Source: Stutzerimonas stutzeri
GTDB lineage: Bacteria > Pseudomonadota > Gammaproteobacteria > Pseudomonadales > Pseudomonadaceae
Direction: 5' to 3'
Assembly: GCF_038561965.1 (NCBI RefSeq)
Contig: NZ_CP139348.1
Location: 1,302,001-1,366,000, forward strand
DNA: 64,000 bases
The notes below the pieces were generated by a model, which saw only the letters and a list, made by a program, of their open reading frames with translations, had not been told where the DNA came from and did no database searches. The translations under genes and the position numbers were made by a program. Numbering within the stretch: position 1 is the stretch's first letter; each line of letters begins with the position of its first letter. Shown here piece after piece: positions 7,687 through 17,720 of the stretch.

Positions 7687-10600
7687 TCAAGCGGACTCTT
7701 TTGCTGTTGCCTCTGCTCCTGTGGACTCTGCCCGGCTGGGCTGCGACCTACACGTTCAGCAGCGATACTCTTTTCAATCCTATTTCACCTCCGCCTTGCT
7801 CCGGCAGCTGGAGTCAGTCGGGCAGTACCTTTAACTGTAGCGGCCGGGTTGTGCTGGCCGCGGGCGACGTGCTTCGGGTGTCCACGGTGTTCTGGGAAGG
7901 CCTGGGCGATATCCGGGTGGTTGCCAATGGAGGCTTTGCTCTCAGTAGTGGTGTCACCATAGGCACCTCGGCCAAGAACATCTCGCTCGAGTCGACCTTT
8001 GGCACGATCGACGGGTCGGGCAACAACACGATTCGCGGCTCGATAACGACCGGCAGCGGTGCGGTCAACCTGGTGGGCAGCAACAACCAGGTCTTCGGTT
8101 CGGTTACCGGGAACAGCGGTTCGCTGAGTATCAATGGCGGCACCATCAGCGGCTCGGTCTCCAGCAATGCCTCGGTCAGCTTGACCAACGGCAGCGTGAG
8201 CGGAAGCGTGTATGGCGGCAACGGCGTGACCATCAACGGCATGTCGGTGAGCGGAGACGTGACCGGTGGCGGGGCATTCGATCTTCGCACCAGCAATGTG
8301 GGTGGTCTGGTGCAGACCACAGGATTGATCACGACCAATGGCACGGTGGTGAGCGGAACGCTGACCTCCACAAACGGCAGTATCAGTCTAACGGGCGGCA
8401 GCATCAGCGGCTTGGTACGCAGCGGTTGCTGCACGGTCACCACCAACGGTACCAACCTGCTCGGCGGCGCCCGCTCGGATTCGTCCGGACTGCAGATCAC
8501 TGGCGGAACCATTCAGGGTAACTTCCACGCAGCCAACAACGCCGCGCAGTTCAGCGGGGTTAACATGGTTTCTGGCAGCGTAACGGGAGCTGGATCGGCC
8601 ACGTTCACCAGCAGCACCTTGGGCAGCGCCGAGCTTCCGATCAGCGTTACCACGGTCAGCGGGGCGGTGACGCTCAACAGCACCACGGCCTTCGGTGATT
8701 TCACCGCCCCGAGCTATTCGACCATCTTCGTCAACAGCCCCAGCACGGTGATCGGCACCTGCCTCCCCAACTCCACTCCGGCTAATGCCTGTCGGCCACC
8801 GGCTGTGCCGAGCTGTCTCAACGACAGTTTCAACCGCGCAGCCCTCGGTAATGACTGGGCTGTGACTAGCCGAAATGGCAGTTTCGGCGTGCCGCGCATT
8901 ATCGGCAATCGCCTGCGCCTGACCGACAACAGCGGCAACGTCGCCACTGGCGCCACCGTGCAACGCCTGGTGCCAGCAGCCGGCAATCTGGTGCAGATCG
9001 AGTTCAAGTACTACGCCTACAACGGCTCTGGGGCCGATGGTGTGGCGGTGATCTTCTCGGATGCTTCCGTCACACCGCAGCCGGGTGGCTACGGCGGCTC
9101 GCTGGGCTATGCGCAGCTCAACGGTGTCAGTGGTTTCTCCGGCGGCTGGCTGGGTATCGCACTGGACGAATTCGGCAACTTTTCCAATCCGACCGAAACC
9201 CGCGTAGGCGGACCGGGCGCGCGGGCCGACTCGGTATCCATTCGCGGGTCCGGCAGCGGCACCAGCGGTTACCGGTACCTGCGCGGGGCCGCGGCCAACC
9301 TCAACCCGGGCGTGGATGTATCCGGCACGACGCCTGGTCCGGGGCATACCTACCGCATCACCCTCGACAGCCGGATCGCCGGTCGCACGCTGGTCAGCGT
9401 CGAACGCAATACTGGTGCAGGATTCGCAACCCTGATCGCGCCCTTCGATGCCCAGGCCGAAGCTGGCCAGGCGGCGCTGCCGCAGAACTTTTTCGTCACC
9501 TTCACCGGCTCCACCGGCGGCTCGAACAATGTCCACGAACTAGACGATCTATCGTTCTGCGCGGATCGGCTAGAGGCGATCGGTCAGCAGATCGACCACT
9601 TTCGCTTCGAGTACTCAGGCGATGCGGTGACCTGCAATCCGCAGCCTGTGACCATCCGTGCCTGCCTGGACAGCGCCTGCAGCAGCCTCTTTACCGACCC
9701 GGTTACGGTCACCCTGACGCCGAACAACGGGTGGACCGCTACGGCACCGGCGTCTGTCAGCGGTGGCAATGTTCTGAGTTTCAGTGGTGGGGTGGCCAGT
9801 GCGCAGTTGCGAAATGGCGCGGTTGGCGCCGTCACGCTCGGCATAACGGGTTCTGTTCCGGCGACCAAGCCGCTAAGTGTGCCGGTATGTTCGACTAGCA
9901 ATTGTCGGATCACCTATGCCGACAGCGGTTTTATCTTCGATGCGCCAACGCTGATTTCGGCCCGAACGCAGAGCAATATCCCGCTACGGGCCGTTCGCTC
10001 GAGCAACAATGCTCAGCTCTGCGTGCCTGGCTTCGCCAACGTCACGCGGACGCTTCAGTTCAGTTCGATCTATGTCGACCCCGCCAGCGGCACCCAGCCG
10101 GTGGTGGTCAACGGCACCAATGTCAGTACCAGTCCTACCGGCGTTGCCCTGGCATTCGACACGACCGGCAGCGCCTCGCTCGCGGTTCGCTACGACGATG
10201 CGGGCCAGATGCGTCTGACGGCGATCTATAACGGCAGCGCCGCAACCGGCGACAACGGGCTGAGCATGACGGGTACCGATCCCTTCCTGGTCAAGCCATA
10301 CGGGCTTTGTCTGGAAACCGATTCGCTCTGCACGGCGGCAGGGGTGAGCGGGACCTGCCCTGTCTTCGCTGCACGAGCCGGTGACAATTTCCCTTTGCGC
10401 ATCCGTGCGGTGGGCTGGCAGACCGACGGTGAGCTGCTGAACGCTGAGGCGCTGTGCGTGGGCAATCCGACCACGCCGAATTTTCGCTTGGCTGGTATCG
10501 GACTTTCCAGTCAGTTGGTAGCGCCCGTGCCGGGTAGCGCCGGGACCCTATTGCCACAAACCTACGAGCATGTACTGGGAACTCAGACCAGTGTGTCCAG

Positions 10601-11600
10601 CAGGCTTTCCGAGGTCGGTGTCTTCAGGCTGGTCGCCACCCCGCCGGCATATTTCGGTGAATCCATCGGTGGGGGCAGCAGCGCACTGGTGGGCAGGATC
10701 ATTCCGGCCTCCCTGGGCGTGCAGGGGTCGGCCGCGCTGCAGCCCGCGTGCGGAGCTTTCAGCTATCAGGAACAGGCCGTGGATTTCGTCCAGCCGCCTA
10801 CGCTCGTCGCTACCGGACTCAATCGTCAGGGGGCTGTCACCAATAACTATGATCGGGAGCCTTTCTGGCGATTGAACCCACCGGCGCTCTCGCTTCTTCC
10901 TACCTCCGAAACGGGTCGGCCCGGCCTTGATGGCAGAATTACCGCCCAGGGCAGCGTCAGCGTGGCGCAATTAGACGCCGTCTCTGGCGATGGAGAGATG
11001 TCCTTCGTCTGGTCGGGCCGTCAGCTTATTTACCGCAGTGCTTTGCAGCCCAGTAGCGAGGATGCGCCGATCGCCATTCTCGCGCGGCAATCGTTTTCCG
11101 CGGCCGAACTGACCGATAAGGACGGTGCATGCTTCGGCGGCACTACGTGCCAGCCTTACTCCTTCACCTTCGGGGGGAGTGAGCTGCGCCTGGGTCGGCT
11201 GAGCCTCGACAACGCGCACGGTTCCGAGCTGAAGGGGCTGAGCCTGCCGCTACGCATCGAAAGCTGGCGCGACGGAGCTTTCCAGACCGAAACGCAAGAT
11301 ACTTGTTCTGCCCCGTTGCTCGGCAATCCTGCACTGGTTGTGGACACTTTTACCGGCAATTTGTCTGCTGGGGAAACGACGCCGAGTCGCAGCGGCCCCA
11401 CAGCAGGTATTGGGCAGATCCTGATGAGCGCGCCTGGCGCGGGCAATGATGGTTCGGTGCAGGTCGAGCTACCTGGATCGCCGGCGTGGCTGCTGTACGA
11501 CTGGAATGGTACTGGACGCCAAACCGCGCGCGGCTTGGCGAGCTTCGGCATCTACCAAGGCTCACCGCCGTTGATCTTCCGCCGCGAACTCTATCGCTAG
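7683..11600 (+). CDS. mshQ: MSHA biogenesis protein MshQ (large secreted tip/adhesin-type protein)
   Basis: The product is about 1305 aa. The start is taken at ATG 7683 with a GGAAGG RBS and a Sec signal peptide (MIKRTLLLLPLLLWTLPGWA). Residues about 85-350 form a repeating beta-strand region rich in G, S, T and N (units like GSVSSNASVSLTNGSVSGSV), resembling a beta-helix or bactofilin-like stack. Next comes an L-type-lectin/LamG-like domain beginning near CLNDSFNRAALGNDW, with GADGVAVIFSD. The long C-terminal half, rich in paired cysteines, matches the architecture of MshQ (DUF6701 type). It is the last gene of the msh operon and probably displays a binding head at the pilus tip. The tip role is inference. 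Confidence 0.85.
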   Translation: MIKRTLLLLPLLLWTLPGWAATYTFSSDTLFNPISPPPCSGSWSQSGSTFNCSGRVVLAAGDVLRVSTVFWEGLGDIRVVANGGFALSSGVTIGTSAKNISLESTFGTIDGSGNNTIRGSITTGSGAVNLVGSNNQVFGSVTGNSGSLSINGGTISGSVSSNASVSLTNGSVSGSVYGGNGVTINGMSVSGDVTGGGAFDLRTSNVGGLVQTTGLITTNGTVVSGTLTSTNGSISLTGGSISGLVRSGCCTVTTNGTNLLGGARSDSSGLQITGGTIQGNFHAANNAAQFSGVNMVSGSVTGAGSATFTSSTLGSAELPISVTTVSGAVTLNSTTAFGDFTAPSYSTIFVNSPSTVIGTCLPNSTPANACRPPAVPSCLNDSFNRAALGNDWAVTSRNGSFGVPRIIGNRLRLTDNSGNVATGATVQRLVPAAGNLVQIEFKYYAYNGSGADGVAVIFSDASVTPQPGGYGGSLGYAQLNGVSGFSGGWLGIALDEFGNFSNPTETRVGGPGARADSVSIRGSGSGTSGYRYLRGAAANLNPGVDVSGTTPGPGHTYRITLDSRIAGRTLVSVERNTGAGFATLIAPFDAQAEAGQAALPQNFFVTFTGSTGGSNNVHELDDLSFCADRLEAIGQQIDHFRFEYSGDAVTCNPQPVTIRACLDSACSSLFTDPVTVTLTPNNGWTATAPASVSGGNVLSFSGGVASAQLRNGAVGAVTLGITGSVPATKPLSVPVCSTSNCRITYADSGFIFDAPTLISARTQSNIPLRAVRSSNNAQLCVPGFANVTRTLQFSSIYVDPASGTQPVVVNGTNVSTSPTGVALAFDTTGSASLAVRYDDAGQMRLTAIYNGSAATGDNGLSMTGTDPFLVKPYGLCLETDSLCTAAGVSGTCPVFAARAGDNFPLRIRAVGWQTDGELLNAEALCVGNPTTPNFRLAGIGLSSQLVAPVPGSAGTLLPQTYEHVLGTQTSVSSRLSEVGVFRLVATPPAYFGESIGGGSSALVGRIIPASLGVQGSAALQPACGAFSYQEQAVDFVQPPTLVATGLNRQGAVTNNYDREPFWRLNPPALSLLPTSETGRPGLDGRITAQGSVSVAQLDAVSGDGEMSFVWSGRQLIYRSALQPSSEDAPIAILARQSFSAAELTDKDGACFGGTTCQPYSFTFGGSELRLGRLSLDNAHGSELKGLSLPLRIESWRDGAFQTETQDTCSAPLLGNPALVVDTFTGNLSAGETTPSRSGPTAGIGQILMSAPGAGNDGSVQVELPGSPAWLLYDWNGTGRQTARGLASFGIYQGSPPLIFRRELYR

Positions 11601-11604
11601 AACG

Positions 11605-11632
11605 GCTGAAGGGCCGCTGTTGCGGCCCTTCA
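11605..11632 (+). terminator. Strong hairpin after mshQ
   Basis: A perfect 12-bp stem (11605-11616 with 11621-11632) closes a TGTT loop, 5 nt after the mshQ stop. There is no clear T-run, so it may act as a 3' stabiliser or as a Rho-assisted end of the msh operon. Confidence 0.6.
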
Positions 11633-11903
11633 GGTGAGCGGTATTAAAGAGGGGAATCCCTGGCCTGCCTGTACCAGGGTCCCCGAAACTGGTTGATTCA
11701 GTCTATGCACTGGATGTGCCAGTTTCGTGAACGCCGGTAGACGGGTTTACTTGCGCAGGCGCTGAGCGTCGGAATCCGCGGCGTGGCGGGAATAGGGGCG
11801 TCGAGGCGAATGGGCCGTGAGGGCGGTACCGACAGATGATTGTTCAGCGATCTCGCGTGAAAGCGGTGCGCAAGCCTTGCGGCATGCGCAGATTTGGAGC
11901 GCG
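11633..11903. other. Convergent intergenic region between mshQ and the META lipoprotein gene
   Basis: No convincing gene is seen. It contains a second hairpin at 11651-11684: an 11-bp stem with a 2-nt bulge (11651-11655/11680-11684 and 11658-11663/11674-11679). Its left flank reads T-rich on the minus strand, so it may stop minus-strand transcripts. The rest looks featureless. Confidence 0.5.
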
Positions 11904-12305
11904 TTATTCCTGCTCCGGCCACAGCCGCAGCGAAGTTCCCTCAGCGGGCCAGAGGCGCAGCTGGTCGATGTTGGAGACATCCCAGCGCTCGACGCGATTG
12001 AGCAGGTCGAGGAACGCGTGCTCCTGCTCCATGATCTCCTCGGCGCACATCTTGCGCGTACTGCCCAGGTTGCTGAAGCGGATCTGCTGTCCGTTCTGCT
12101 CGTAGCTGCCGAACCAGTGATTGCAGCCGGCATTGCCGTAGGCGCGCCCTTCACTGAGCGTGAGCGATACGGCGGTACGGCCGATTACCGGCTCGTCGCC
12201 GATCCACTCGGCGATATAGGTGACGTCGCGCTGCAGCTCAAGAGGCTCCGTTGCGCAGCCCACGAGGCCGAGAGTTGCAATCAAAGGAAATATACGCAAA
12301 GTCAT
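11904..12305 (-). CDS. META-domain lipoprotein (HslJ-like)
   Basis: The 133-aa product has a lipoprotein signal (lipobox LVGC, Cys17) followed by one META domain. The family hallmarks are the strand-rich VSLTLSEGRAYGNAGCNHWFGSYEQNGQQIRFSNLGSTRKMC segment, with GCN, and the EEIMEQEHAFLDLLNRV helix. META/HslJ proteins are envelope proteins linked to stress or antibiotic tolerance, with no defined enzymatic activity. The start overlaps the stop of the upstream CxxC gene by 4 nt (12302-12305), so the two are probably co-translated. Confidence 0.82.
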   Translation of the reverse strand: MTLRIFPLIATLGLVGCATEPLELQRDVTYIAEWIGDEPVIGRTAVSLTLSEGRAYGNAGCNHWFGSYEQNGQQIRFSNLGSTRKMCAEEIMEQEHAFLDLLNRVERWDVSNIDQLRLWPAEGTSLRLWPEQE

Positions 12306-12742
12306 GCCTGTTTCTCCTTCCGGCAGCTAGGGCAGAGGTGTTGGCCGTCCACGCCTGACCAACCGAGTTCGGCAATACGGGCTTGCGCGGCAGGCTTGCG
12401 GGCGGCCTCGCCCAGCTTGGCGTCTACCGCGAATTCGAAGTCCAGCTGCTTGCCGCAGCTATCGCAAGCGACCTGCCAGTTAAGGATTTCCAACTCGCGG
12501 AAAACCGGTCCGCTGGCTACGGCCATCCATTGCCCGGGCGGGTTGATCAAGTGGCGGACCTTATCGACCGTAAGACGTTGGGATAGATCGCGGCTGCCCT
12601 TGAGCGTGACGATCAGTACGTCGCCGCTGCGAATGGAGCCGCCATTGCCGGTGACCTGATAGCGGCCCGGCGCCAACGCGCGGCATTCGGTAAGGGTATG
12701 GGCGGGGTTGAGCAGGGTGTAGCGGAAATCGTGTTCGGCCAT
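12302..12742 (-). CDS. Conserved hypothetical protein with two CxxC pairs
   Basis: The product has 146 aa, no signal peptide and no membrane segment. Two CxxC pairs, C93/C96 (CDSCGK) and C137/C140 (CPSCRK), are spaced like a zinc ribbon. The N-terminal part is beta-rich (GRYQVTGNGGSIRSGDVLIVTLKG). I do not recognise a named family; it looks like a Pseudomonas conserved hypothetical. It is the first gene of a two-gene unit with the META lipoprotein. Confidence 0.65.
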   Translation of the reverse strand: MAEHDFRYTLLNPAHTLTECRALAPGRYQVTGNGGSIRSGDVLIVTLKGSRDLSQRLTVDKVRHLINPPGQWMAVASGPVFRELEILNWQVACDSCGKQLDFEFAVDAKLGEAARKPAAQARIAELGWSGVDGQHLCPSCRKEKQA

Positions 12743-12837
12743 GACTCGTGATCGACGATGAATATGCGCGCAATGCTAGCACGCGTCCCAGCGACAGGCG
12801 TGCCGCCGGGACGAATCACGGACGAAACCTGCTGCCG

Positions 12838-13647
12838 TCACTGCGCCCGGATGGCTTCCGGTGCGCCGAAGGTTTCGCTGAAGAAGCGTTGCATGTCACG
12901 CCAGGAACGTTCGTCCGCGGCTTTCTGATAGGCGACGTCGAGGCCGCTCTTCTGATGGGCGTCGGCGCCCGGATTGGTGAAGCCGTGCTTGGCACCAGGC
13001 AGGCTGACGAACTGGTAGTCGGCGCCGGCTTTGACCATCTCGACATTCAGCGCGGCGATGTCGTCGCTGCTGATCATGCTGTCTTCGCTGCCATGCTCGA
13101 CCAGCACGCGTGCTTTGACGCTGCCTGGCGCGGCGCGAGTCTCGGTCGCCAGCGCGCCGTGGAAGCTGACCACGCCATCCAGCGGAACGCCCTGGCGGGC
13201 CATGTCCAACACCACCTTGCCGCCAAAGCAGTAGCCCACCGCGCCGAGTTTGGCGGTATCGGTCTGGGCCTGTTCCTTGAGCAGGTCGAGGCCGGCATTG
13301 AAACGACCCTTGGCGGCGTCGGCGTCCTTCATCGCCGCCTGCATGAAGCCCATGGCGTCCTTGGGATGCTCGGTGTTCTTGCCTTCACCGTACATGTCGA
13401 TGGCCAGGGCGCTGTAGCCCAGTTCGGCGAGGTCACGGGCGCGCTGCTTGGCGTAATCGTTCAGCCCCCACCACTCATGGACTACAACGATGCCGGGGCG
13501 CTTGCCCTCGATGGCGTCGTCATAGGCGTAGTAGCCGATCATCTCGGTGCCGTCGGCAGCGGTGTAGGGAATTTCCTGCGTCTGAATCTCTGCATACGCA
13601 GTGACGCTGGCAGCCATGAGCAGGCCGAGCAGGCAGTGGCGCTTCAT
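12838..13647 (-). CDS. Periplasmic dienelactone hydrolase family protein
   Basis: The 269-aa product has a signal peptide (MKRHCLLGLLMAASVTAYAE) and an alpha/beta hydrolase fold of the DLH family. The nucleophile elbow is GYCFGGKV (Cys), the acid is in HGSEDSMI and the histidine in GAKHGFTNPG, forming the Cys-Asp-His triad of dienelactone hydrolase. The HEWWGLNDY motif after strand 1 is typical of DLH. The start is ATG 13647 with AAGGAG upstream; upstream codons in the same frame lack an RBS. The true substrate is unknown; a secreted DLH more likely cleaves esters in general than chlorocatechol intermediates. Confidence 0.83.
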   Translation of the reverse strand: MKRHCLLGLLMAASVTAYAEIQTQEIPYTAADGTEMIGYYAYDDAIEGKRPGIVVVHEWWGLNDYAKQRARDLAELGYSALAIDMYGEGKNTEHPKDAMGFMQAAMKDADAAKGRFNAGLDLLKEQAQTDTAKLGAVGYCFGGKVVLDMARQGVPLDGVVSFHGALATETRAAPGSVKARVLVEHGSEDSMISSDDIAALNVEMVKAGADYQFVSLPGAKHGFTNPGADAHQKSGLDVAYQKAADERSWRDMQRFFSETFGAPEAIRAQ

Positions 13648-13770
13648 GAGGTCTCCTTGACGGGTAGTACAGCGTGAATGAGCGGAGGAAAGCATAGCGG
13701 GTTCTTCGACTGCGGGTGCAGGGCGGGGGTTCGCCTGACGCTTGCAGACGGCGCTAGAAAAGCGAAGAGC

Positions 13771-13798
13771 AAAAAAAACCCCGCCATGAGGCGGGGCT
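13771..13798 (-). terminator. Rho-independent terminator of the liv operon
   Basis: A 7-bp GC stem (13779-13785 with 13790-13796) with a 4-nt loop is followed, on the minus strand, by eight T residues (13771-13778). It lies just downstream of livF. Confidence 0.9.
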
Positions 13799-13818
13799 TC
13801 GTAAACGCCGAATTTGGT

Positions 13819-14520
<702 letters not shown>

Positions 14521-14522
14521 GC

Positions 14523-15290
14523 TTACGCCTCCCCCAGGTAGGCTTTGATCACGTCTGGATTGTTGCGCACCTGTTCGGGTGAACCATCGGCCAGCGGCGT
14601 CCCCTGGTTGATCACGTAGATGTGGTCGGAAATGCTCATGACCAGCTTCATGTCGTGTTCGATCAGCAGCACCGTGACGCCATGTTCGTCGCGCAGCATG
14701 GCGATCAGCGCCTTCAGGTCCTCGGTTTCCTTCGGATTGAGGCCGGCCGCCGGCTCGTCGAGCATGAGGATGCGCGGGCGCGTCATCATGCAGCGGGCAA
14801 TTTCCAGGCGGCGCTGCTGGCCGTAGGCGAGGGTGCCAGCCGGACGGTTGGCAACCTCGGTCAGATTGACCTGCTCAAGCCAGTGCGCAGCGAAATCCAT
14901 CGCCGCGCGCTCGCTCTTGCGAAAGCCCGGAGTCTTCAGCAAGCCGGCAAGGAAGCCGGTATTCAAGTGACGATGCTGTGCCACCAGCAGGTTCTCCACC
15001 GCCGTCATGTCCTTGAACAAGCGGACGTTCTGGAAGGTGCGCACCACGCCCTGGCGAGCGATCTTGTGGCCGGGCAAGCCGTGAATCGGCGTGCCGTCGA
15101 GCAGGATCTCCCCGGCGGTCGGTTGATAGAAGCCGGTCAGGCAGTTGAATACCGTGGTCTTGCCGGCGCCGTTGGGGCCGATCATCGAGACCACTTGCTT
15201 GTCGTGTACCGTCAGCCCCACCTCGTTGACGGCAAGCAGGCCGCCAAAACGCATCATCAGGCCGCGTACTTCTAGAATCGGGCGGCTCAT
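14523..15290 (-). CDS. livG: Branched-chain amino acid ABC transporter ATPase LivG
   Basis: The 255-aa ABC ATPase has Walker A GPNGAGKTTVFN, the LivG-typical FQNVRLFKDMTAVENLL stretch, signature LAYGQQRRLEIARCM, Walker B ILMLDEPAAGLNP and the H-switch LIEHDMKLVM. The start overlaps the livM stop by 4 nt (15287-15290). It partners with LivF. Confidence 0.95.
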   Translation of the reverse strand: MSRPILEVRGLMMRFGGLLAVNEVGLTVHDKQVVSMIGPNGAGKTTVFNCLTGFYQPTAGEILLDGTPIHGLPGHKIARQGVVRTFQNVRLFKDMTAVENLLVAQHRHLNTGFLAGLLKTPGFRKSERAAMDFAAHWLEQVNLTEVANRPAGTLAYGQQRRLEIARCMMTRPRILMLDEPAAGLNPKETEDLKALIAMLRDEHGVTVLLIEHDMKLVMSISDHIYVINQGTPLADGSPEQVRNNPDVIKAYLGEA

Positions 15291-16539
15291 TGTTTCAGCT
15301 CCAGGTGTGGGCGCTGCATCGGCAGCAGACCTTGCGGGCGCCAGATCATCATCAGCACCATCAGGGCGCCGAACATCAACATGCGGTACTCACTGAATTC
15401 GCGCATCAGCTCGGGCAGCAGGATCATCACGATCGCCGCGAGAATCACGCCGAGCTGCGAGCCCATGCCACCCAGCACCACGATGGCGAGGATGATCGCC
15501 GACTCGATGAAGGTGAAGGACTCCGGCGATACCAGCCCCTGGCGCGCGGCGAAGAAGCTGCCGGCGAAACCGGCGAAGGTCGCGCCGAGGGTGAATGCCG
15601 AGAGCTTGATCACGGTGGGGTTCATGCCCAGGGCGCGGCAGGCGATCTCGTCTTCGCGCAAGGCTTCCCAGGCGCGACCGATCGGCATGCGCAGCAGGCG
15701 GTTGATCACGAACAGCGTCAGCAGTACCAGCAGCAGGGCGATCAGGTACAGGAAGATCACCTTGTTCACCGAGTTGTAGGCCACGCCGAAATACTCGTGG
15801 AACGTCTGCATGCCTTCGGCGGCACGGCGGTCGAAGGACAGGCCGAACAGGGTCGGTTTGTCGATGCCGCTGATGCCGTTCGGGCCGCCGGTGACACTGG
15901 TCATGTTGCGCAGCAGGATGCGAATGATCTCGCCAAAGCCGAGGGTCACGATAGCCAGATAGTCACCGCGCAAGCGCAATACCGGAAAGCCCAGCAGGAA
16001 GCCAAACAAGGCAGCCATCGCGCCGGCGATGGGCAAGGCGGTCCAGAACCCGACACCGTAGTAGTGCGAGAGCAGCGCGTAGGTGTAGGCGCCGACGGCG
16101 TAGAAGCCGACATAACCGAGGTCCAGCAAGCCGGCCAGACCCACGACGATGTTCAGGCCGAGACCGAGCATCACGTAGATCAGGATCAGCGTGGCGATAT
16201 CTACCGCGCCCCGTGATCCGTAGAACGGCCACACCAGCGCAACCAGCACCAGCGCCAGGATGATCCAGCGTTGGGTCGAGGGCAGCGTGAAGAAATTGCC
16301 GGCGCCGGCAGGCACGGTGGGCAAGTTCGGGCTCGCGGCCCAACCAGCGGCCAGGTGCGTGCGAAACAGCTGCCAGACGAACATGGCAACGGCACATGCG
16401 GCGATGATCCAGAAGGTACCGATTTCGGCGCCATGCACTTCGACACGGATACCGACGGTGGTGAGCTTCAGGCCGAACACCGGCACCGCCACGGCGATGA
16501 CCAGCAGGGCGCTGAAGAAGGCTGTACGGAGATTGCCGC

Positions 16540-16543
<4 letters not shown>
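15287..16543 (-). CDS. livM: Branched-chain amino acid ABC transporter permease LivM
   Basis: The 418-aa polytopic inner-membrane permease has an N-terminal extension of three extra helices, as in other pseudomonad LivM proteins. The conserved core (GLNIVVGLAGLLDLGYVGFYAVGAYTYALL) follows, with the EAA-like loop GRAWEALREDEIACRALGMNP. It overlaps livH by 4 nt (16540-16543) and livG by 4 nt, consistent with stoichiometric synthesis. Confidence 0.94.
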
Positions 16544-17463
<920 letters not shown>

Positions 17464-17635
17464 CACTGCTCTCCCGAAGTCCCTGTAATTCCGTTTCGGT
17501 CTGCTGCGCTGCCCCACGTCGAACGCACCGCACACTCTGGCGCGGCGCCACTGCGGTACGGTGCCCTGCGGATCACACACGGCATCGGTTCGAGGTGGGC
17601 CTGCTGTTCAGGCCGCTCGTTGAATTACAGGTACG

Positions 17636-17671
17636 GCAGGGCGGCCCGGTGCTTTTGGCAGGGCCGCCTGC
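17636..17671 (-). terminator. GC-rich hairpin in the livK-livH spacer
   Basis: An 11-bp stem with one bulged base (left arm 17636-17647, right arm 17661-17671) lies between livK and livH. It has no T tail on the minus strand. It may act with the adjacent terminator to tune read-through or protect 3' ends. Confidence 0.45.
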
Positions 17672-17702
17672 TTAAAACAAAGCCCACACGCGAGAGTGGG
17701 CT
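17672..17702 (-). terminator. Intercistronic terminator after livK
   Basis: A 7-bp stem (17681-17687 with 17696-17702) with an 8-nt loop is followed on the minus strand by a T-rich tail (TTGTTTTAAG). Sitting 19 nt after the livK stop, it probably lets livK be made in excess over livHMGF. Confidence 0.75.
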
Positions 17703-17720
17703 TCATCAGGCTGATGGAAA

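Noticed and set aside
8388..9536. A 382-codon minus-strand frame inside mshQ
   Set aside because: mshQ reads continuously with a signal peptide and domains; the antisense frame is compositional.
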